This document shows, piece after piece, positions 1 to 14,453 of a DNA stretch of 64,000 nt; positions within the stretch are counted from its first letter, which is position 1, and each line of letters opens with the position of its first letter. The translations under genes were made by a program, and so were the position numbers. The stretch covers positions 14,043,710 to 14,107,709 of the forward strand of contig CP136062.1 of NCBI GenBank assembly GCA_032622095.1, given 5' to 3'. The notes beneath the pieces were generated by a model. It was not told the origin of the DNA, searched no databases, and saw only the letters and a program-made list of their open reading frames with translations. This DNA is from Siphonodentalium dalli. Taxonomy: Eukaryota; Mollusca; Scaphopoda; Gadilida; Siphonodentaliidae.

Positions 1-3000
1 CTCGAATCGCATCATGATGATAATAGACTCAGCATGCCATCCGGACGAATAGGCATCGAATCTCGAATCGCATCATGATAATAATAGACTCAGCATGCCA
101 TCCGGACGAATAGGCGTCAAATCTCGAATCGCATCATGATAATAATAGACTCAGCATGCCATCCGGGCGAATAGGCATCGAATCTCGAATCGCATCATGA
201 TAATAATAGACTCAGCATGCCATCCGGACGAATAGGCGTCAAATCTCGAATCGCATCATGATAGTAATAGACTCAGCATGCCATCCGGACGAATAGGCGT
301 CAAATCTCGAATCGTATCATGATAATAATAGACGCAGCATGCCATCCGGACGAATAGGCATCGAATCTCGAATCGCATCATGATAATAATAGACTCAGCA
401 TGCCATCCGGACGAATAGGCATCGAATCTCGAATCACATCATGATAATAATAGACGCAGCATGCCATCCGGACGAATAGGCATCGAATCTCGAATCGCAT
501 CATGATAATAATAGACTCAGCATGATATCCGGACGAATAGGCATCGAATCTCGAATCGCATCATGATAATAATAGACTCAGCATGCCATCCGGACGAATA
601 GGCATCAAATCTCGAATCGCATCATGATAATAATAGACTCAGCATGCCATCCGAGCGAAAAGGCATCGAATCTCGAATCGCATCATGATAATAATAGACT
701 CAGCGTGCCATCCGGAAGAATAGGCATCGAATCTCGAATCGCATCATGATAAAAACCTACATGCTGCCTGGAAATAACATTTTTACGAGAATACAATAGA
801 CTCAGCATGCCATCCGGAAGAATAGGCATCGAATCTCGAATCGCATCATGATAAAAACCTACATGCTGCCAGGAAATGACATTTTGACCAGACTACAATA
901 GACTCAGCATGCCATCCGGACGAATAGGCATCGAATCTCGAATCGCATCATGATAATAATAGACTCAGCATGCCATCCGCACGAATAGTCATCGAATCTC
1001 GAATCGCATCATGATAACAATAGACTCAGCATGCCATCCGGACGAATAGGCGTCAAATCTCGAATCGCATCATGATAATAATAGACTCAGCATGCCATCC
1101 GGACGAATAGGCATCGAATCTCGAATCGCATTATGATAATAATAGACTCAGCATGCCATCCGGACGAATAGGCGTCAAATCTCGAATCGCATCATGATAA
1201 TAATAGACTCAGCATGCCATCCGGAGGAATAGGCATCCAATCTCGAATCGCATCATGATAATAATAGACTCAGCATGCCATCCGGACAAATAGGCGTCAA
1301 ATCTCGAATCGCATCATGATAATAATAGACTCAGCATGCCATCCGGACGAATAGGCATCGAATCTCGAATCGCATCTTGATAATAATAGACTCAGCATGC
1401 CATCCGGACGAATAGGCATCTAATCTCGAATCGCATCATGATAAGAATAGACTCAGCATGCCATCCGGACGAATAGGCATCGAATCTCGAATCGCATCAT
1501 GATAACAATAGACTCAGCATGCCATCCGGATGAATAGGCATCTAATCTCGAATCGCATCATGATAATAATAGACGCAGCATGCCATCCGAGACTACAATA
1601 GACTCAGCATGCCATTCGGACGAATAGGCATCAAATCTCGAATCGCATCATGATAAAAACCTGCATGCTGCCAGGAATGACATTTTTACGAGACTACAAT
1701 AGACTCAGCATGCCATCCGGAAGAATAGGCATCGAATCTCGAATCGCATCATGATAAAAACATACATGCTGCCAGGAAATAACATTTTTACGAGACTAAA
1801 ATAGACTCAGCATGCCATCCGGAAGAATTGGCATCGAATCTCGAATCGCATCATGATAAAAACCTAGATGCTGCCATTGAAATGACATTTTGACGAGACT
1901 ACAATAGACTCAGCATGCCATTCGGAGGAATAGGCATCAAATCTCGAATCGCATCATGATAAAAACCTACATGCTGCCAGGAAATGACATTTTGACGAGA
2001 CTTCAATAGACTCAGCGTGCCATCCGGAAGAATAGGCATCGAATCTCGAATCGCATCATGATAAAAACCTACATGCTGCCAGGAAATAACATTTTTACGA
2101 GAATACAATAGACTCAGCATGCCATCCGGAAGAATAGGCATCGAATCTCGAATCGCATCATGATAAAAACCTACATGCTGCCAGGAAATGACATTTTGAC
2201 CAGACTACAATAGACTCAGCATGCCATCCGGACGAATAGGCATCGAATCTCGAATCGCATCATGATAATAATAGACTCAGCATGCCATCCGCACGAATAG
2301 GCATCGAATCTCGAATCGCATCATGATAATAATAGACGCAGCATGCCATCCGGACGAATAGGCATCGAATCTCGAATCGCATCATGATAATAATAGACTC
2401 AGCATGCCATCCGGACGAATAGGCATCGAATCTCGAATCACATCATGATAATAATAGACGCAGCATGCCATCCGGACGAATAGGCATCGAATCTCGAATC
2501 GCATCATGATAATAATAGACTCAGCATGATATCCGGACGAATAGGCATCGAATCTCGAATCGCATCATGATAATAATAGACTCAGCATGCCATCCGGACG
2601 AATAGGCATCGAATCTCGAATCGCATCATGATAATAATAGACTCAGCATGCCATCCGGACGAATAGGCGTCAAATCTCGAATCGCATCATGATAATAATA
2701 GACTCAGCATGCCATCCGGACGAATAGGCATCAAATCTCGAATCGCATCATGATAATAATAGACTCAGCATGCCATCCGGACGAATAGGCATCGAATCTC
2801 GAATCGCATCATGATAATAATAGACTCAGCGTGCCATCCGGAAGAATAGGCATCGAATCTCGAATCGCATCATGATAAAAACCTACATGCTGCCAGGAAA
2901 TAACATTTTTACGAGAATACAATAGACTCAGCATGCCATCCGGAAGAATAGGCATCGAATCTCGAATCGCATCATGATAAAAACCTACATGCTGCCAGGA

Positions 3001-6000
3001 AATGACATTTTGACCAGACTACAATAGACTCAGCATGCCATCCGGACGAATAGGCATCGAATCTCGAATCGCATCATGATAATAATAGACTCAGCATGCC
3101 ATCCGCACGAATTGTCATCGAATCTCGAATCGCATCATGATAACAATAGACTCAGCATGCCATCCGGACGAATAGGCATCGAATCTCGAATCACATCATG
3201 ATAATAATAGACTCAGCATGCCATCCGGACGAATAGGCATCGAATCTCGAATCGCATCATGATAATAATAGACTCAGCATGCCATCCGGAAGAATAGGCA
3301 TCGAATCTCGAATCGCATCATGATAATAATAGACTCAGCATGCCATCCGGACGAATAGGCATCGAATCTCGAATCGCATCATGATAATAATAGACTCAGC
3401 ATGCCATCCGGACGAATAGGCGTCAAATCTCGAATCGCATCATGATAATAATAGACTCAGCATGCCATCCGGAGGAATAGGCATCCAATCTCGAATCGCA
3501 TCATGATAATAATAGACTCAGCATGCCATCCGGACAAATAGGCGTCAAATCTCGAATCGCATCATGATAATAATAGACTCAGCATGCCATCCGGACGAAT
3601 AGGCATCGAATCTCGAATCGCATCATGATAATAATAGACTCAGCATGCCATCCGGACGAATAGGCATCGAATATCGAATCGCATCATGATAAGAATAGAC
3701 TCAGCATGCCATCCGGACGAATAGGCATCGAATCTCGAATCGCATCATGATAACAATAGACTCAGCATGCCATCCGGATGAATAGGCATCTAATCTCGAA
3801 TCGCATCATGATAATAATAGACGCAGCATGCCATCCGAGACTACAATAGACTCAGCATGCCATTCGGACGAATAGGCATCAAATCTCGAATCGCATCGTG
3901 ATAAAAACCTACATGCTGCCAGGAATGACATTTTTACGAGACTACAATAGACTCAGCATGCCATCCGGAAGAATAGGCATCGAATCTCGATCGCATCATG
4001 ATAAAAACATACATGCTGCCAGGAAATAACATTTTTACGAGACTACAATAGACTCAGCATGCCATCCGGAAGAATTGGCATCGAATCTCGAATCGCATCA
4101 TGATAAAAACCTAGATGCTGCCATTGAAATGACATTTTGACGAGACTACAATAGACTCAGCATGCCATTCGGAGGAATAGGCATCAAATCTCGAATCGCA
4201 TCATGATAAAAACCTACATGCTGCCAGGAAATGACATTTTGACGAGACTACAATAGACTCAGCGTGCCATCCGGAAGAATAGGCATCGAATCTCGAATCG
4301 CATCATGATAAAAACCTACATGCTACCAGGAAATAACATTTTTACGAGAATACAATAGACTCAGCATGCCATCCGGAAGAATAGGCATCGAATCTCGAAT
4401 CGCATCATGATAAAACCCTACATGCTGCCAGGAAATGACATTTTGACCAGACTACAATAGACTCAGCATGCCATCCGGACGAATAGGCATCGAATCTCGA
4501 ATCGCATCATGATAATAATAGACTCAGCATGCCATCCGCACGAATAGGCATCGAATCTCGAATCGCATCATGATAACAATAGACTCAGCATGCCATCCGG
4601 ACGAATAGGCATCGAATCTCGAATCACATCATGATAATAATAGACTCAGCATGCCATCCGGACGAATAGGCATCGAATCTCGAATCGCATCATGATAATA
4701 ATAGACTCAGCATGCCATCCGGACGAATAGGCATCGAATCTCGAATCGCATCATGATAATAATAGACTCAGCATGCCATCCGGACGAATAGGCATCGAAT
4801 CTCGAATCACATCATGATAATAATAGACTCAGCATGCCATCCGGACGAATAGGCATCGAATCTCGAATTGCATCATGATAATAATAGACTCAGCATGCCA
4901 TCCGGACGAATAGGCATCGAATCTCGAATCGCATCATGATAATAATAGACTCAGCATGCCATCCGGACGAATAGGCGTCAAATCTCGAATCGCATCATGA
5001 TAATAATAGACTCAGCATGACATCCGGACGAATAGGCATCGAATCTCGAATCGCATCATGATAATAATATACTCAGCATGCCATCCGGACGAATAGGCGT
5101 CAAATCTCGAATCGCATCATGATAATAATAGACTCAGCATGCCATCCGGACGAATAGGCATCAAATCTCGAATCGCATCATGATAATAATAGACTCAGCA
5201 TGCCATCCGGACGAATAGGCATCGAATCTCGAATCGCATCATGATAATAATAGACTCAGCGTGCCATCCGGAAGAATAGGCATCGAATCTCGAATCGCAT
5301 CATGATAAAAACCTACATGCTGCCAGGAAATAACATTTTTACGAGAATACAATAGACTCAGCATGCCATCCGGAAGAATAGGCATCGAATCTCGAATCGC
5401 ATCATGATAAAAACCTACATGCTGCCAGGAAATGACATTTTGACCAGACTACAATAGACTCAGCATGCCATCCGGACGAATAGGCATCGAATCTCGAATC
5501 GCATCATGATAATAATAGACTCAGCATGCCATCCGCACGAATTGTCATCGAATCTCGAATCGCATCATGATAACAATAGACTCAGCATGCCATCCGGACG
5601 AATAGGCATCGAATCTCGAATCACATCATGATAATAATAGACTCAGCATGCCATCCGGACGAATAGGCATCGAATCTCGAATCGCATCATGATAATAATA
5701 GACTCAGCATGCCATCCGGAAGAATAGGCATCGAATCTCGAATCGCATCATGATAATAATAGACTCAGCATGCCATCCGGACGAATAGGCATCGAATCTC
5801 GAATCGCATCATGATAATAATAGACTCAGCATGCCATCCGGACGAATAGGCGTCAAATCTCGAATCGCATCATGATAATAATAGACTCAGCATGCCATCC
5901 GGAGGAATAGGCATCCAATCTCGAATCGCATCATGATAATAATAGACTCAGCATGCCATCCGGACAAATATGCGTCAAATCTCGAATCGCATCATGATAA

Positions 6001-9000
6001 TAATAGACTCAGCATGCCATCCGGACGAATAGGCATCGAATCTCGAATCGCATCATGATAATAATAGACTCAGCATGCCATCCGGACGAATAGGCATCGA
6101 ATCTCGAATCGCATCATGATAAGAATAGACTCAGCATGCCATCCGGACGAATAGGCATCGAATCTCGAATCGCATCATGATAACAATAGACTCAGCATGC
6201 CATCCGGATGAATAGGCATCTAATCTCGAATCGCATCATGATAATAATAGACGCAGCATGCCATCCGAGACTACAATAGACTCAGCATGCCATTCGGACG
6301 AATAGGCATCAAATCTCGAATCGCATCATGATAAAAACCTACATGCTGTCAGGAATGACATTTTTACGAGACTACAATAGACTCAGCATGCCATCCGGAA
6401 GAATAGGCATCGAATCTCGATCGCATCATGATAAAAACATACATGCTGCCAGGAAATAACATTTTTACGAGACTACAATAGACTCAGCATGCCATCCGGA
6501 AGAATTGGCATCGAATCTCGAATCGCATCTTGATAAAAACCTAGATGCTGCCATTGAAATGACATTTTGACGAGACTACAATAGACTCAGCATGCCATTC
6601 GGACGAATAGGCGTCAAATCTCGAATGGCATCATGATAATAATAGACTCAGCATGCCATCCGGAGGAATAGGCATCCAATCTCGAATCGCATCATGATAA
6701 TAATAGACTCAGCATGCCATCCGGACAAATAGGCGTCAAATCTCGAATCGCATCATGATAATAATAGACTCAGCATGCCATCCGGACGAATAGGCATCGA
6801 ATCTCGAATCGCATCATGATAATAATAGACTCAGCATGCCATCCGGACGAATAGGCATCGAATATCGAATCGCATCATGATAAGAATAGACTCAGCATGC
6901 CATCCGGACGAATAGGCATCGAATCTCGAATCGCATCATGATAACAATAGACTCAGCATGCCATCCGGATGAATAGGCATCTAATCTCGAATCGCATCAT
7001 GATAATAATAGACGCAGCATGCCATCCGAGACTACAATAGACTCAGCATGCCATTCGGACGAATAGGCATCAAATCTCGAATCGCATCGTGATAAAAACC
7101 TACATGCTGCCAGGAATGACATTTTTACGAGACTACAATAGACTCAGCATGCCATCCGGAAGAATAGGCATCGAATCTCGATCGCATCATGATAAAAACA
7201 TACATGCTGCCAGGAAATAACATTTTTATGAGACTACAATAGACTCAGCATGCCATCCGGAAGAATTGGCATCGAATCTCGAATCGCATCATGATAAAAA
7301 CATAGATGCTGCCATTGAAATGACATTTTGACGAGACTACAATAGACTCAGCATGCCATTCGGAGGAATAGGCATCAAATCTCGAATCGCATCATGATAA
7401 AAACCTACATGCTGCCAGGAAATGACATTTTGACGAGACTACAATAGACTCAGCGTGCCATCCGGAAGAATAGGCATCGAATCTCGAATCGCATCATGAT
7501 AAAAACCTACATGCTACCAGGAAATAACATTTTTACGAGAATACAATAGACTCAGCATGCCATCCGGAAGAATAGGCATCGAATCTCGAATCGCATCATG
7601 ATAAAAACCTACATGCTGCCAGGAAATGACATTTTGACCAGACTACAATAGACTCAGCATGCCATCCGGACGAATAGGCATCGAATCTCGAATCGCATCA
7701 TGATAATAATAGACTCAGCATGCCATCCGCACGAATAGGCATCGAATCTCGAATCGCATCATGATAACAATAGACTCAGCATGCCATCCGGACGAATAGG
7801 CATCGAATCTCGAATCACATCATGATAATAATAGACTCAGCATGCCATCCGGACGAATAGGCATCGAATCTCGAATCGCATCATGATAATAATAGACTCA
7901 GCATGCCATCCGGACGAATAGGCATCGAATCTCGAATCGCATCATGATAATAATAGACTCAGCATGCCATCCGGACGAATAGGCATCGAATCTCGAATCA
8001 CATCATGATAATAATAGACTCAGCATGCCATCCGGACGAATAGGCATCGAATCTCGAATTGCATCATGATAATAATAGACTCAGCATGCCATCCGGACGA
8101 ATAGGCATCGAATCTCGAATCGCATCATGATAATAATAGACTCAGCATGCCATCCGGACGAATAGGCGTCAAATCTCGAATCGCATCATGATAATAATAG
8201 ACTCAGCATGCCATCCGGACGAATAGGCATCGAATCTCGAATCGCATCATGATAATAATAGACTCAGCATGCCATCCGGACGAATAGGCGTCAAATCTCG
8301 AATCGCATCATGATAATAATAGACTCAGCATGCCATCCGGACGAATAGGCATCAAATCTCGAATCGCATCATGATAATAATAGACTCAGCATGCCATCCG
8401 GACGAATAGGCATCGAATCTCGAATCGCATCATGATAAAAACCTACATGCTGCCAGGAAATAACATTTTTACGAGAATACAATAGACTCAGCATGCCATC
8501 CGGAAGAATAGGCATCGAATCTCGAATCGCATCATGATAAAAACCTACATGCTGCCAGGAAATGACATTTTGACCAGACTACAATAGACTCAGCATGCCA
8601 TCCGGACGAATAGGCATCGAATCTCGAATCGCATCATGATAATAATAGACTCAGCATGCCATCCGCACGAATTGTCATCGAATCTCGAATCGCATCATGA
8701 TAACAATAGACTCAGCATGCCATCCGGACGAATAGGCATCGAATCTCGAATCACATCATGATAATAATAGACTCAGCATGCCATCCGGACGAATAGGCAT
8801 CGAATCTCGAATCGCATCATGATAATAATAGACTCAGCATGCCATCCGGAAGAATAGGCATCGAATCTCGAATCGCATCATGATAATAATAGACTCAGCA
8901 TGCCATCCGGACGAATAGGCATCGAATCTCGAATCGCATCATGATAATAATAGACTCAGCATGCCATCCGGACGAATAGGCGTCAAATCTCGAATCGCAT

Positions 9001-10604
9001 CATGATAATAATAGACTCAGCATGCCATCCGGAGGAATAGGCATCCAATCTCGAATCGCATCATGATAATAATAGACTCAGCATGCCATCCGGACAAATA
9101 GGCGTCAAATCTCGAATCGCATCATGATAATAATAGACTCAGCAAGCCATCCGGACGAATAGGCATCGAATCTCGAATCGCATCATGATAATAATAGACT
9201 CAGCATGCCATCCGGACGAATAGGCATCGAATCTCGAATCGCATCATGATAAGAATAGACTCAGCATGCCATCCGGACGAATAGGCATCGAATCTCGAAT
9301 CGCATCATGATAACAATAGACTCAGCATGCCATCCGGATGAATAGGCATCTAATCTCGAATCGCATCATGATAATAATAGACGCAGCATGCCATCCGAGA
9401 CTACAATAGACTCAGCATGCCATTCGGACGAATAGGCATCAAATCTCGAATCGCATCATGATAAAAACCTACATGCTGTCAGGAATGACATTTTTACGAG
9501 ACTACAATAGACTCAGCATGCCATCCGGAAGAATAGGCATCGAATCTCGATCGCATAATGATAAAAACATACATGCTGCCAGGAAATAACATTTTTACGA
9601 GACTACAATAGACTCAGCATGCCATCCGGAAGAATTGGCATCGAATCTCGAATCGCATCTTGATAAAAACCTAGATGCTGCCATTGAAATGACATTTTGA
9701 CGAGACTACAATAGACTCAGCATGCCATTCGGAGGAATAGGCATCAAATCTCGAATAGCATCATGATAAAAACCTACATGCTGCCAGGAAATGACATTTT
9801 GACGAGACTACAATAGACTCAGCGTGCCATCCGGAAGAATAGGCATCGAATCTCGAATCGCATCATGATAAAAAACCTACATGCTGCCAGGAAATAACAT
9901 TTTTACGAGAATACAATAGACTCAGCATGCCATCCGGAAGAATAGGCATCGAATCTCGAATCGCATCATGATAAAAACCTACATGCTGCCAGGAAATGAC
10001 ATTTTGACCAGACTACAATAGACTCAGCATGCCATCCGGACGAATAGGCATCGAATCTCGAATCGCATCATGATAATAATAGACTCAGCATGCCATCCGC
10101 ACGAATAGGCATCGAATCTCGAATCGCATCATGATAACAATAGACTCAGCATGCCATCCGGACGAATAGGCATCGAATCTCGAATCACATCATGATAATA
10201 ATAGACTCAGCATGCCATCCGGACGAATAGGCATCGAATCTCGAATCGCATCATGATAATAATAGACTCAGCATGCCATCCGGACGAATAGGCATCGAAT
10301 CTCGAATCGCATCATGATAATAATAGACTCAGCATGCCATCCGGACGAATAGGCATCGAATCTCGAATCACATCATGATAATAATAGACTCAGCATGCCA
10401 TCCGGACGAATAGGCATCGAATCTCGAATTGCATCATGATAATAATAGACTCAGCATGCCATCCGGACGAATAGGCATCGAATCTCGAATCGCATCATGA
10501 TAATAATAGACTCAGCATGCCATCCGGACGAATAGGCGTCAAATCTCGAATCGCATCATGATAATAATAGACTCAGCATGCCATCCGGACGAATAGGCGT
10601 CAAA
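1..10604. repeat. 61-bp satellite array with 102-bp variant units and higher-order structure
   Basis: The basic unit is 61 bp, anchored on CTCGAATCGCATCATGATAA and continuing through an AATAGACTCAGCATGCCATC block. A second unit type is 102 bp: the same unit with about 41 bp inserted after CATGATAA, carrying ACATGCTGCCAGGAAATGAC. The two types alternate in blocks. Marker variants recur at fixed distance: GTGCCATCCGGAAG at 2831 and 5261, and CTAGATGCTGCCATTG at 4111 and 6541, both 2430 bp apart. This shows a higher-order repeat. A shorter 760-bp step (6541 to 7301) points to a local duplication. Since 61 is not a multiple of 3, no frame stays open for long and I see no gene. Confidence 0.97.
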
Positions 10605-13600
10605 ATCAATATGCAATCATAGATTATTTCCCAATTTTCTAGCGGAGTATGCGCATTATGTTATTGATCTGTCCGTCCGGTTGTCCATCCATCATTCAGT
10701 CTTGGTTTATGTGTGGTGGCTTAAGATACGTAATAAATGTATAAACTATAATCTAGTGTTTGGGTTTTCCAACACAGAGTGCAGACCGGGACCGCGTGTT
10801 CGGTAACCGCGCCGACCAATTTCCGCTACGGAATAGCCCCCGCCCTTTTATTGTTGGGATTTCCTTCTACGCATGGCATTGGTAATGTTCTAACTGGTTT
10901 TACTGGGCTTACTGGTCCGGGATGCAGGTTGGGTCGAGGTTGGAGTCCACCCGAGGGTTTGGTTGTGTTATCACATCGGAATATTAATTCTGAGTCAATA
11001 TATCACGCCCATATAAAGAGCGTTTAATTTATTAGTTTTACACGGGAATATGATAACATCGGTTAATCCAAGGGAGTCTAGACGTATATTCTATAATTTT
11101 GTTACTCTTATCCTGACTTGTTGTAAACTGCCGCAAGGTAGACTGCTCTGGATTTCACTAGTGAAGTTCCACTATCGAGGTTCAAGACAGGGGTGCCTCT
11201 ATATGTGGGACCGGGGCACGTGCATCCACCTGCTCATATATTATGGGTATCACAAAACTATTATGATATGGAACTCGTTTTCCTGGCAACCCGCTGTAGA
11301 GGAGTCTTTCGATCATTCGACGTTTGACAGTTAATAATAATTTATAGTTTTTAGGGACAACCCTTACATTATATTTAGTTGTATTAAATTTTGAGTTTGA
11401 CTGCTTTTTATTATTTGGTTTTCCTTATTTTGCCTAGACATACCTTAGGATACAATATATTGATTTACTTTACAGTCCATGTCATGGTAACACTACCCTA
11501 TTTCTGGATACAGGAATAATATATTTAATTAAACCCATAAATGGTGGGCAAAGGGAACCAACTTTGATTATTTGTATGAAATGATGGGGCAAAAGAGGGG
11601 TTAACGAGCACCTAACTACGACGTCGCGCGCCAATTACGTCATACTGATGACTCACCAACGTCATTCCCACAAACAAATTTCTGCATTATAGATGTATTC
11701 GGTTCCATTTTGTCTGGAAGCGCTCAGATCATTTTCCAATTTTGTGGGCATTGGTGGTCTATTTAACACTTTACGTGTTATATATACTTTGGACTTTGGA
11801 AACAATTCCACCATTCAGATCAACAGATTAAGGTAACTTTATTTATTTCTATTTTATAGCTCGATTCATCATTATCGTCAATATTTATATCTATGCTCGA
11901 CCTATTTTGGTATTACTATCGACCGTATTAACGATAAATCCAACTCATAACAAGGGAATACAAAATAAACAATTACCTACTCACAAATATAATATATATA
12001 CGCAACAAATAGGATAATACCGACGTGTTTTTGGTGCACCATCGCGCGCGATCAATCGTTTGAAAATCTACGTGTGCTTGATTTCGAGGTTACATTTGCC
12101 CCGTTTTTTGCTGGGGTGCAGCTTGGTAATTTGAGCTGCACGGTTCTCTCTCTGGTGATCACATAAGGTCGGGAGCGTAAGAACCGAAACCACAAATAAA
12201 CGTTCTGATTTAAGTTCGTTTATCCAGAGACGCTCTCCTGATGACCTAGCAAATATTTATTTATCGATTCCCAACATTTTAAGATACCATTTTCGGCATG
12301 ATCGTAGTAAACTTTTTCTAAATTATTAAATGTTATGTTTCCTCCATGTTATCAAGCCACGCCGACAATCAAACATTAGGCTAAATCACGAGGTTGTACA
12401 AAATATGTAACTTTAAATATAGGCCTACTGTGTGTTTCTGTAATAAATACAGTATATATTATATACAATATAAAAAAGAACCCATTTATAAAGAGCGTTA
12501 CACTATGTGTTATATTTGCAAACCTCCTTACAATACTTTATGTTTGGTAGGGTTTCCCCACTGTTTATATCCCTCCTGGAACTTATATTATTGTCTTCGG
12601 TTTGTTTCCCCGTATGATATTATATATAAACGGTTCTTAATCCTTTAAGTGCCATATATGGACAATTCAAAAATATGTATGTTATATTGGGCTACCATCA
12701 ACATATAAACAACGGGACTCCGATGGCTAGTTAAAACAATATAACCTTGCCAGGATAGTGTGTAGATTTCAAAAATGCTATGTGTTGTTACTCTCCGACA
12801 CTCAGCTACATCATCAAACTCACTCATTTAAATGGCGGTTGTCTGCATGGCGATTTACGTGCGATGTGTTAAGCATGATTCTTAATATTATTATCTGGGA
12901 CCCAAGTGGCCATATGCACGCATGCTAATACATGGATGTATATGTTTTGACTACCATTGTATATATCATCGGATGCCCCAAGTCCCGTGTGACATGCATA
13001 TATTTACATATCAAAATCAATATGTAATCATAGATTATTCCCCAATTTTCTAGCGGAGCATGCGGATTATGTTATTGATCTGTCCGTCCGTCTGTCCATC
13101 CATCATTCAGTCTTGGTTTATGTGTGGTGGCTTAAGATACGTAATAAATGGATAAACGGTAATCTAGTGTTTGGGTTTTCCAACACAGAGTGCAGACCGG
13201 GACCGCGCGTTCGGTAACCGCGCCGACCAACTTCCGCTACGGAATAGCCCCCGCCCTTTTATTGTTGGGATTTCCTTCTACGCATGGCATTGGTAATGTT
13301 CTAACTTGTTTTACTGGGTTAACTGGTCCGGGATGCAGGTTGGGTCGAGGTTGTAGTCCCCCCGAGGGTTTGGTTGTGTTATCACATCGGAATATTAATT
13401 CTGAGTCAATATCTCACGCCCATATAAAGAGCGTTGAATTTATTAGTTTTACACGGGAATATGATTACATCGGTTAATCCAACATATAAACAACGGGACC
13501 TCCGATGGCTAGTTAAAACAATATAACCTTGCCAGGATAGTGTGTAGATTTCAACAATGCTATGTGTTGTTACTCTCCGACACTCAGCTACATCATCAAA

Positions 13601-14453
13601 CTCATTCATTTAAATGGCGGTTGTCTGCATGGCGGTTTACGTGCGATGTGATAAGCATGATTCTTAATATTATTATCTGGGACCCAAGTGGCCATATGCA
13701 CGCATGCTAATACATGGATGTATTTGTTTTGACTACCATTGTATATATCATCGGATGCCCCAAGTCCCGTGTGACATGCATATATTTACATATCAAAATC
13801 AATATGCAATCATAGATTATTTCCCAATTTTCTAGCGGAGCATGCGCATTATGTTATTGATCTGTCCGTCCGGTTGTCCATCCATCATTCAGTCTTGGTT
13901 TATGTGTGGTGGCTTAAGATACGTAATAAATGTATAAACTATAATCTAGTGTTTGGGTTTTCCAACACAGAGTGCAGACCGGGACCGCGTGTTCGGTAAC
14001 CGCGCCGACCAATTTCCGCTACGGAATAGCCCCCGCCCTTTTATTGTTGGGATTTCCTTCTACGCATGGCATTGGTAATGTTCTAACTGGTTTTACTGGG
14101 CTTACTGATCCGGGATGCAGGTTGGGTCGAGGTTGGAGTCCACCCGAGGGTTTGGTTGTGTTATCACATCGGAATATTAATTCTGAGTCAATATATCACG
14201 CCCATATAAAGAGCGTTTAATTTATTAGTTTTACACGGGAATATGATAACATCGGTTAATCCAAGGGAGTCCAGACGTATATTCTATAATTTTGTTACTC
14301 TTATCCTGACTTGTTGTAAACTGCCGCAAGGTAGACTGCTCTGGATTTCACTAGTGAAGTTTCCACTATCGAGGTTCAAGACAGGGGTGCCTCTCTGTGT
14401 GGGACCGGGGCACGTGCATCCACCTGCTCATATATTATGGGTATCACAAAACT
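10605..14453. repeat. Internally duplicated insert interrupting the 61-bp satellite
   Basis: The satellite stops at 10604 and the same satellite resumes at 14454. The insert contains three copies of a segment that begins with ATCAATATG and ATCATAGATTATT: 10605 to about 11270, 13016 to about 13480, and 13798-14453. A second segment is duplicated at 12691-13015 and 13483-13797, so 13016 and 13798 start units 782 bp apart. The stretch 11270-12690 occurs once. The repeated 82-codon ORFs (10779, 13190, 13972) lie inside the repeated segment and resemble no family I know. I see no terminal inverted repeats or reverse transcriptase motifs. Confidence 0.85.
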
